NCBI GenBank assembly: GCA_014925825.1
Contig: JACGCK010000400.1
Location: 1-28,820 of the forward strand
DNA: 28,820 bases
Source: Pholiota molesta
Lineage: Eukaryota > Basidiomycota > Agaricomycetes > Agaricales > Strophariaceae
Direction of reading: 5' to 3'
Part shown: piece by piece, positions 20,785 through 28,820 of the stretch
Position numbering within the stretch: the first letter of the stretch is position 1
Layout of the letters: every line of letters starts with the position of its first letter
Notes under the pieces: model-generated
What the model saw: the letters and a program-made list of their open reading frames with translations, nothing else
What the model was told of the DNA's origin: nothing
Databases searched by the model: none
Position numbers and translations under genes: made by a program

Positions 20785-23700
20785 GGCAGGGGGAAGGGGG
20801 GAGGAACGAGCGCTAGAATGATGATGGTGGAGTGTGGAAGAGAATGCGATGCGTTCTTTGGAGAATTTGAGGTGGCAGGCACGTGTCCTGTGGTCGATCG
20901 AGATGACTGTGATTAAGCGCCTAAAATAAGAAGAATCGAATCGATACGTAAGAAACTTGCTGTGATCATCTGGCCCAAATTTCAGACGCCGTGAGGTGCC
21001 CCCCGTTTCGGGCCTTTTTGTCTCACCCCTTACCTTGGGCGTTTATCAGCACACCTTTGCTCTCCCCGTCGTCATCCCTAAGCGCTCAAAAAACGGATGG
21101 CTGTTCGGCGCCTGATTAGGCGCTGACTGCTCATCCAGCGGAGAGGAGGGGCGGATACACGAAAAATTCGCGCTGGCCGCGGTTTATCGTCGCCATCTGT
21201 TTTCGGACCTTAATCCGACACACAGTAAAATTTCTTCCTCGTGTTGTCGATGCTTCCTCCACACCCTTTCTTCGCCTCTCACGTTCCCTGCAGCGTGACA
21301 AGCGCAGCCTCTCCCTGTTCTTGTCCGTTCTCAGCGCCCACTGTACTGCCTTTTGTCGCCAGCAACAATGGCTGGGGATGGCAAGCGCAACATGATCACA
21401 CGCTCCAAGAAACCGAGGTGATGCATTGATTGTAAATATCAACACCGGGAGCAAACTGCCACTTTTGGCGCCAATCGGCGCTTGAAGCATGTCACCCACC
21501 CGAACCTTCCTCTGTCACTCAGCCCACGCCAATACACGACTGCTATCTCGAGGATAGGCCGGATGCGACGATCTTTGCCTCCATAGGTGGGCTGTGGCCC
21601 ACCAAATGTACCCCAACTCTGAGCATCGTCCATCTAACGCCATGCGTTAACAATGTGCCGCTATATGACAGACTGGGAGCCTGTGGAATACAGCGTCAGA
21701 TGTGCCCATTTCCGACAGACAGCCGTCATCGATGACTAAAAGGGAACACACTGATATGGATTTTACTTCTCATATGTAATGTCACGTCAAATCGAAATAC
21801 GTGCGTACACAATGAGGGGAGAGCGGTAAATAGAACGATGCGACAGTGCGGCCGTGTGAATGATATATGGCCAGAAGTTTTGATAAAAGATGGATCTAAA
21901 TAAGGGATCAAAAACGTCAAACAAGCAAGGAGGATTAAGAGCTAAAGAGAGCTAGATAACATGAAATTATCACAATCTGTTGCAGTAGCTATCGAATTAT
22001 GGCGCCAATATGGCGCCTATTGCACCCCGTAGTGGAAATGCCATGGCGCTACGACGGGATGGAGACGCTGGCGCTTCTCTAAAATAGGACACGATGCCGA
22101 GCCGCTAAGGCGGAAGGATGCCCGGATCCGAAAGACTGGCACAAAGCACCCCCGCAGCATTGGCGCCAATACCTTAGACGCCGGTCCCCGGACACCGCTA
22201 ACCGGCATCACGGAACGCGCGGCAAAATTATACCCGATGTACTCCTATACCACACTCCGCCTGGTCAGCTGCCAGCGGCGCTTCCATACGTACACACCAC
22301 GCACTTCCCCCGTTCCACGTACGCTGACTAGGCTCTGCCCAAGCAAGCAAGCTGCTAGCATGTTTCATGGAACCGAAGCACGGCAATGCTCGGATTCCAG
22401 ATGTTGTCCAGATGGCCCCATGCCTTGCCTTCCTCGCACACCACTCTCCCTGACGGGGTGTGTCCGCTCAGGGCAGAATTCATATACGAGCCTGAACAGG
22501 CGTTTGGGCGCCCGTGCAACCTTGTTTACTTCATATATAGCGATGGAGGAACGATGCATATTACATTCTTGCTTCATACATCACGCCTCGCTATCTCAAC
22601 CGCCGAGGGGCCGCAGCCTTTATTCTTACCATACCTGACAGACGTGAGGTGACGACGTCGGCGCTTGTTTGGCAATGGACCGTGACTGCCGTAGCAGCAA
22701 CCAGAGCGCAACTTTCATTATATTTAGCTTCGTTCTTTCGGTCATCCTTACATATATTCAAGATAGCTACCTGCGTCCATGCGCCTTCAATAGATCACGC
22801 ATTCATTTTCAGCACGCATTCGGTAAACGGAAAAGCTTCTGATATGTTGTATTGCGGTCAGGATAGCCTATCATCGTCGTTTGTCGCGTGGACATCGAAC
22901 GTGTTTGCAGGAATGAATAGGCCGTAACGCGTTCATATTCGTATCCATAATAGGGGATACTTTGTGCCAATCAAACTTTGAGCGTGAGGATAAAATTAAA
23001 TCGCGCGCGTCTAATTTGGTCTGTAATCTAAATCCAAGACCAGCCCAGCACCGGACCTCTACGTTGATTTGAAAATAACAGTAACCTCTTCCCATATAAA
23101 CAGAGCCTAAGCTCTTCCTTCCGAGTCATCGCCTATATTTACGCTTCACCTGAACCCTCTGCCCCACTCGAACTCATTCCGGGAAGTTAGAAGTATTGCT
23201 AACCCGTGCCCCCCATCTCCCGTGTTCTGGAAACCGGCTGCAGTGCGGGCATACCATGATACTAGATGATACTTCATAGCCTGCCCATGATCAATCGCAT
23301 CTCACACTGTGACGTCCATTTGCGTTCTCCATTTCCAGCGCAGTTTCTCGTCTCGTCCTTTTCACATCAATAGAAGCGCCGGTTATTAACGGTTGCTGAC
23401 ATACCACATGTATTCGTGGAATAAGGTGGAGTGAGTGAGCCCACCACCGCACCGCATAGGTGCGTGCTGAACGGACCCCAAACCTTCCTCGTCTCCACCA
23501 TGATGATAAGCGTAGCATCTGTTAATGATAATATGTACTTGCTCTGTAAGTAGAGTACACCAATATACCAGCTATCGTATACATCATACCATGAGTCTGT
23601 GTTGGAAGGAGCTCATCATGCCTCCGCACAGCCTCCTCCAGCTTTCACACTGTATTCAACGCGGGCGCTAGTAGACGATAATAATAGACACCACGATCTA

Positions 23701-25972
23701 CCCTTGTTTGATGGCCATGCTTCGGAACTCCCACGCGCACAGCCTCCTCTAAAATTATTAATATCAGAACGACAAGTTCGCACGACGCACGCACGTCCCC
23801 ATCTGCCGCCACCATTGTCACTGCAGCACGGTCTAGCATGGTCTAGCATGCTCGGTGTGCAATCATATATTAACCACATAAGTACATCTCCAGGCCGGGT
23901 AGGTCTCGCCCCATTCGACACTGACTTGTCCACCATCAAAGCCAGTCTCGTCGTCTGAGGATCTCACAGCTGTATAGCCTGCCAGAGCAGGTCAGAGCCT
24001 GCCACACCCGCCGTCCGAATCTCCGCCGCGTTCAGGCTCATGCCCGCGATGTGCATTTCGCAGTGTAACATAGTACATACACACCAGATGATGTGCTGCT
24101 AGGCCTTGCTAGGCAGACAGGCATACATACCTCGAGCGTGCTGGCCTAAACATTTACACTAGGCGAGTGTTCACGGCTTCGTTCACCGCGTTTCGCATTA
24201 TGTCTTGGGCAAGTCTTGGGTATGGATCTGGTATGGATCATGGATGCTTGCCATGGAGGTTTCGCGTACACACCACACCCCAACGGCGCTGTTTAATCCC
24301 GACCAGGACCAGCAGGAATGGTTCCAGGTGATTCCAGAACGCGGTGCACTCCCATGGGCTTGCGCAAGCGCGAATTTTTATTCCTCTCTTTCTTTCTCTG
24401 GATCTGCATCTGCAACGTTGCAATAAAGCCTCTCACGCCGTAAGGACGAGCTTACTTCGTTTGGAGGGACAGCCCCATGCGTGCGTTATTATTTCCAGAA
24501 CTTATTATTTTCAGAACATCTATCTGTCGAACCTTCTCGGGCGGCGCTCAGTGAGATATTCTGGAAGTATAAAGAAGACGTTTGACAGAGCGAAGTACCT
24601 AGTCAATTCTCACTCCTAGTATCACTTGGGCGCCGTATTCGTGGAGATTCCTGTCTGCTGGGCGCTGTGATATTCTGTGCATCTGCATTTTGTGATGTCG
24701 GCGTGCGTGTGCGGTATTCCTGATATTCGGATTACGGTGCATTTTAACGCAGAAGCTATATCTGATATACATTAGAGATTCTGGAGTACTAGTGTAAGGC
24801 ATCCTCTCTTTTCAATTATCGATCAAAAAAAGCTAGAAAGTAAGCCAAATAGTGATCAAATGGATGAGATCAGGAATCTTGACCTTAGTGGTTGAAGAAG
24901 TTCAGCCTCAATGCCAGACGGTCGTATTCAAATGACTACCAACAGATTGTTGAAGACTATTTCTGCATTTACAATCACATGTCCATTGCATTCCGACGGT
25001 GCATGCTATACAATGAACTTTGAACCGTCTAATATTCTTTTATCTGGTGTTCTAGTCGCTGTAATCCTGTTACTGAACGTGTGGCTCACGCCTCAAACAC
25101 TTCAAACACCTAAAAACAATAATGTTACATTGCCTTTGGAATAATATGCGAATACGCTCAGAATCTATGAAGACTTATATCTAAGTAACCACATTATGGG
25201 GTTTGTAGAGAATATCTAAAACTCCGTCGAACTCACTTTGTGGGTATTTCCTATCGATTAGTCGTTCAGAAGGAGTCATAACTTGAAGTCGTTGTCGCAA
25301 ACAAATGCCGAGGACGCTCAGCCTTTCAGTAATAAACGACTTTACTTAGTAGCATAGTAAGGTCATAATAGCGTTAGCGAGGACCGTCGCGAAGCGCGTC
25401 AGACTTATACAGCGTAACGAGACAGCAAGAGTAAAGTTCTCTCTCATCTCAGTTGTTTGGGTAACAAACGACTGTGAATGAATCAATGCGGTATACTAAT
25501 TGAAGTATATGTAGTAAATTTATCATGGAGAATAAAAAGGAGAACTCTACATATACGCTAAACTGGAGGCGGCAACTCTCACTAAGAACGACAAAAAAAA
25601 TCAAGCGCAAGAGTGCGCACTAACAAAATGTTTACTTACTGATTGTTCTGCGGCCTGCGAGGCGCAAGTCGTGACGCTGAGGCCAAGGGTATGTAGCTGA
25701 GGTGATACCTTTACATCGTCATGCGATACACTTTCAAATTGGAAAAGGAGGTAGCCATTCAAATATTCAAATATCACTATCAGTCGAGGAAGAATACGCC
25801 CATGGCGTGATAACAAAGCGCGTGCGTGAGCAGGGTCGAAAAAAAATGGGCAAATAATGAAAATTGTGGAGCCGCTTGCAAGTGAATATCTGCAAGTACA
25901 TACTTATGTACATATTGGCCTATCGATTTGAAGGACGCTGTAAACTCTATTCACCTGACCTTGCATACTCAC
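20785..25972. other. Gene-poor region, about 5.2 kb, no supported gene
   Basis: I find no gene with a domain, credible exon chain or signal peptide here. The fragments noted are an exon-like start at 21368 (MAGDGKRNMITRSKKPR followed by a GTGATG donor), GGCGCC palindromes near 22000 and 22160, and a 43-codon open frame at 25013-25144 with one membrane-like helix. AGCGCCTAA at about 20915 and its complement at 21116-21124 bracket roughly 200 bp. It could be relic transposon DNA, but by eye no terminal repeats with target duplications appear left of 25973. Confidence 0.45.
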
Positions 25973-25981
25973 TATACCCTG
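25973..25981. repeat. Target site duplication, left copy
   Basis: TATACCCTG directly precedes the element and is repeated exactly at 26911-26919 after it. A 9-bp duplication is the usual size for Mutator-like transposition. Confidence 0.9.
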
Positions 25982-26910
25982 CAGGCTCCTAAACCATCCT
26001 CTCGTGACGAAAATCATTAATCTAATCTAAAAACAAACACAACACAACACAACTTGAGATGAAGATTCTCGTCAGAGAGGCTGGCGTAACTTGGACTCGG
26101 TGATCGCGGGCATACCAAGTAACGCGTAACATTGGCGTAACATAAGACGAACTTTCAATAAACCAGCCTCCTTATATTCCGTTTGTCAGCACATAAGTCA
26201 CCACTCCGTCACAGAGTTGATCAGAGCAACTGCCCTCCCACTTGCTTTGTGCATGTAGCCTCATCCTATTCTTTTGATTATTGGGCTGATGTACCAATGA
26301 GGACTAGGAAGCTGAGAAAAAATAGAGACTTTCAATCAAAAATGGTGCAGCATAGACTTTGTCCATGACAGCTCATTGTCACACTCACCTCAACCTGTCT
26401 CTGCCATCTGTTCTGGTCAAATTTTGTTTGGTTTGTCCTTTCTAACTGACACAGAATTTAATGAAGCTGAATAGCAGTAAATAAAGTGAAGAAGGCCCCA
26501 AATGCAATTCCAATTGAATTAACAAGTTTGCAGAGAGCTCAAAATCACCAATAGAGATGTTAGAATAAAATAAATTCACTCTTTTGACTTTACTTCAACT
26601 TCAAATCCAAATTCTATTGCCAAATTTGAATTGACTAGCCCTCAGCAAGCCCTCAGAGCTGCCATAAACTAACCCAGAGGCTAAAGATGAACTCAACTCC
26701 GTGCTGACAAACGGGAATATAAGGAGGCTGGTTTATTGAAAGTTCGTCTTATGTTACGCCAATGTTACGCGTTACTTGGTATGCCCGCGATCACGAGTCC
26801 AAGTTACGCCAGCCTCTCTGACGAGAATCTTCATCTCAAGTTGTGTTGTGTTGTGTTTGTTTTTAGATAGATTAATGATTTTCGTCACGAGAGGATGGTT
26901 TAGGAGCCTG
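25982..26910. mobile_element. Non-autonomous Mutator-like DNA transposon, 929 bp
   Basis: The ends are long terminal inverted repeats, 25982-26192 (211 bp) and 26701-26910 (210 bp), starting CAGGCTCCTAAACC. Comparing them by eye I see no substitution and only three single-base indels (near 26024, 26100 and 26180). The element is flanked by a perfect 9-bp target duplication. Long inverted repeats plus a 9-bp duplication are the hallmark of the Mutator (MULE) superfamily. The interior, 26193-26700, has only a 61-codon open frame and no transposase, so it would depend on an autonomous relative elsewhere. The near identity of the repeats implies recent movement, or recent conversion between the arms. 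The superfamily is inferred from structure, not from protein. Confidence 0.88.
26084..26141. repeat. GCGTAAC motif, three copies in each terminal repeat
   Basis: GCGTAAC occurs at 26084, 26124 and 26135 in the left arm, and its complement occurs at the mirrored places in the right arm. Repeated subterminal motifs in DNA transposons are often transposase-binding sites. That role is inferred. Confidence 0.5.
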
Positions 26911-26919
26911 TATACCCTG
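26911..26919. repeat. Target site duplication, right copy
   Basis: TATACCCTG, identical to 25973-25981, immediately after the right terminal repeat. Confidence 0.9.
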
Positions 26920-27059
26920 CAGTAATATTCCTCTTGCTATTCGGTTATGAAGTCAGCTGAATTCATTCCGACGTCGAGCCGAACAAGGCCAAATTCCTGC
27001 ACCGCGCCCGCTACAATCCTCCTGTCATCCGCTCGGTTAGAATTACTTACCGCTAGGTA

Positions 27060-27069
27060 GATATAAATT
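27060..27069 (+). promoter_or_regulatory. TATA-like box upstream of the secreted-protein gene
   Basis: GATATAAATT lies about 105 bp before the ATG at 27170. It is followed by a pyrimidine-rich stretch (TTCTTTCTTC at about 27104) typical of fungal transcription starts. The position fits a core promoter; use is inferred. Confidence 0.45.
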
Positions 27070-27169
27070 TCGCCAGATGAAAGAAACTTTGGCTATCCAT
27101 CGTTCTTTCTTCACTGGAGCCCACTAATACTACTCCAAACCCTCGTATACCGGACCCAGAACCAGAACG

Positions 27170-27722
27170 ATGAAGCTTTCCTTCGCAGTGTTCGCTAGCG
27201 TTGCTTATGCCATTGGTGCCAGTCGCGCTATAACGTTGCCAATATTGCCAGGAGTTCCAGTCGAAGGAACTTATGCTGAGCTATACAACCTCTGTGAAAG
27301 TAAAGGGTCTCAATCTGTTCGTTTCCCGTTCATTCAGATCAAATTCGAAATATTTTGCTAACATTGCAATAATCGCAGTACGTTGGGGTTCTCTACGCAG
27401 ACGGCACCAAAAAGACCTTCAACTTTGGGGAATGCTATCCCTACGCGTACGGTCCCGTATTAGCGCAGCAGGCTGTCTTTTGCAAGGGGGCGACTTGCGA
27501 GAACAACCCGTATGTCGTCCATTCGAGTCAAGTCGTACACGTATACTGACAACAATTGGGTTGCCATATAGAAACCCTGATTGCACTGGCGGTGCCATCC
27601 CACCTGTCCCTGTAGTTGTACCCCCGCTCACGACGCTGATCAACGCGGCAGATTTTGTGCAGCTGATAGGACAAGGTGCTACGTGCCAGCCGAATATTCT
27701 GTCGGGAAACCTGTGGAATTGA
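27170..27722 (+). CDS. Small secreted cysteine-containing protein, 142 aa
   Basis: Joined exons 27170-27316, 27379-27509 and 27572-27722 total 429 nt, with two 62-nt introns in phase. Residues 1-20, MKLSFAVFASVAYAIGASRA, form a signal peptide with a good cleavage site after ASRA. The mature chain has ILPGVPVEGTYAELYNLC, YVGVLYADGTKKTFNFGEC, VFCKGATCENNP, PDCTGG and IGQGATCQPNILSGNLWN. There are six cysteines, enough for three disulfides, no membrane helix and no domain I recognise. Mushroom genomes carry many such proteins; some act in host interaction or at the wall, but nothing here assigns a role. The first donor (GTTCGT) is weak, chosen because it keeps frame and is followed by a TGCTAAC branch site. 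The stop is TGA at 27720. Confidence 0.78.
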
Positions 27723-28530
27723 GTGGATGAACTGGTTAATTTACCTGACTTTTGCCTGACTGCGTATGGATTCGAAAAATCGTAGTGACTGTAATTCAAT
27801 CCAGTGAGAGTTATGTAAATGATATATCCCATCATGATCAGATTTCGGATATGTAGACGCGCTCAATAGCCTTTGATTATATCTTGAAGCGGTAAAGGAA
27901 ATCCTGAATTCTCCTCCCATTTATTCCGCACAATCGTTCGAACTCTCTAATACTATTTGCTGACAATGCTCGTAGGCTACAACCTGGATAATATGCACCC
28001 TTCTACGACTATCTATAGTGAGCGAGCCACAAGACAAGAAGCCTGATTCAAAGTCAGACACACAAGCACGCCGCCCCCAACTCTCCAAAGCGGTATCATC
28101 GCAATCCTCCACCTAGCATCAGGCCATAGTGATGCTCCCATCGAACACATTTCCTTTCAACACACTCTAAAACAACGCGCTTTGTTCAAAACATCCTTTG
28201 AGGGTATACAAACTCCAACGCGTCGAAGTCGCGCCACCGGACAGGCCCTGCGCAGTGGCTCCGCCAGAACGCGAGGCGGGCCCGCATTGATGTTAGCTTG
28301 TGGCCTTGCGAAAGCCACTCCGGCCGTCCCTTTCTCTTATTCTGCTTAAAAGGCGGAGAAACGTTCCAAATTAGTTTGGAGATCTTGACCTTCTTTCTGC
28401 TCACATACCAGCATCGCCGACAGCAATAAGCCACCGATGCCGGCGTATATGGAATCGCCGCTGGATGTTACCGTACGTCCTGTCTTCCTTGCATCGCTTC
28501 TAACATACCCATTCTGATTATGTACGTTGC
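27723..28530. other. Intergenic, no supported gene
   Basis: Follows the secreted-protein gene. GC content rises towards the right edge. An 82-codon minus frame at 28186-28434 and part of a longer one ending at 28346 have no recognisable content. Confidence 0.45.
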
Positions 28531-28820
28531 TCAGCACCCCTCCTGGTACCGCACGGACAGTGGCACCGCGCGCACCATCCACAGCGGCGCCCCCTCCCCG
28601 CGGAGCACGACAACCCATACCCCTCCACCACCCACTCGCGCTCCCGGCCCAGCTCGCCGGCCCCGTCGCGGAAATCGAGCGGGCGCTACGGACAAGAAGC
28701 ACCGTCGTCGCTCAGCGTCTCCGCGGCATCGAGCGCCCGGCGCGCGCGTGGCCCGCGGCCGCCTCCATCGAAGTCGACGCCAGACACGCTCGACACCCGC
28801 ACCGCACCCGCTCTCCTGCA
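28531..28820 (-). pseudogene. Interrupted reading frame at the right edge, family unknown
   Basis: Read on the minus strand from the right edge, one frame gives SGVDFDGGGRGPRARRALDA and LSDDGASCP, then TAG at 28688-28686. The same frame resumes with PLDFRDGAGELGREREWVVE, and a different frame then continues with VVLRGEGAPLWMVRAVPLSV and RYQEG to TGA at 28533-28531. The amino-acid style of the pieces suggests one former coding region with a stop and a frameshift. Unresolved introns or a sequencing error are also possible. The upstream part lies outside the window. GC content is much higher than in the neighbouring DNA. Confidence 0.35.

Noticed and set aside
22000..22170. Repeated GGCGCC palindromes in TGGCGCCAATA contexts
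   Set aside because: Short, restriction-site-like palindromes without longer arms or target duplications; not enough to call an element.
22237..22927. Several overlapping plus and minus frames of 70-133 codons
   Set aside because: No domain, signal peptide, coherent splice chain or strong start context; typical chance frames in a moderate-GC intergenic region.
25013..25144. Short frame with one membrane-like helix (NILLSGVLVAVILLLNVWL), resembling a P450 or other anchor exon
   Set aside because: It ends in a stop after 43 codons, and no donor site or downstream exon with P450 motifs was found.
1..28820. CRISPR arrays, phage genes, bacterial operons or a prokaryotic defence island
   Set aside because: Spliceosomal introns and basidiomycete families throughout; no regularly spaced repeats.

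Overview
The window is eukaryotic nuclear DNA from a filamentous basidiomycete, most likely an Agaricomycete. Genes are split by short GT-AG introns, mostly 49-65 nt with a few of 80-125 nt. The protein families also fit: a BTB/POZ protein of the type expanded in mushrooms, a DUF6535 membrane protein, a NACHT STAND NTPase without a long repeat tail, and a multi-pass membrane family I know only from Agaricomycetes. There are no operons, CRISPR arrays, rRNA genes or tRNA genes. Exon joins were worked out by hand from phase, splice consensus and family resemblance. Layout from left to right. 1-807 (-): BTB/POZ protein running off the left edge. 1514-2897 (-): CAAX prenyl endopeptidase (RCE1), five exons, with a 31-nt tandem duplication that copies the acceptor site of intron 3. 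2898-4429: AT-rich intergenic DNA with a 22-bp perfect hairpin, six AACATGTT octamers and a spacer-free palindrome of about 246 bp. 4430-6764 (+): DUF6535 membrane protein, four exons, 717 aa. 6900-10345 (+): an unrecognised multi-exon locus that looks internally duplicated and decayed, with a 120-nt coding tandem repeat, duplicated exon-intron units and a roughly 0.5-kb segmental duplication, each copy carrying its own lesions. 11561-12874 (-): multi-pass membrane protein, five exons, 356 aa. 14860-15507 (+): a possible orphan gene for a Ser/Thr-rich protein. 18004-20784 (-): NACHT NTPase, six exons, 792 aa. 20785-25972: about 5 kb with no gene I can support. 25982-26910: a 929-bp non-autonomous Mutator-like element with terminal inverted repeats of about 210 bp and a perfect 9-bp target duplication. 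27170-27722 (+): a small secreted cysteine-containing protein of 142 aa whose start lies 260 bp from the element. 28531-28820 (-): an interrupted reading frame at the right edge. The genes do not form one pathway. RCE1 is housekeeping; the BTB, DUF6535, NACHT, multi-pass membrane and secreted-protein genes belong to accessory families that vary between mushroom strains. The strongest unusual signals are the nearly substitution-free Mutator-like element beside the secreted-protein gene, the duplicated splice acceptor in RCE1, the spacer-free palindrome, and the modular locus decaying by duplication.
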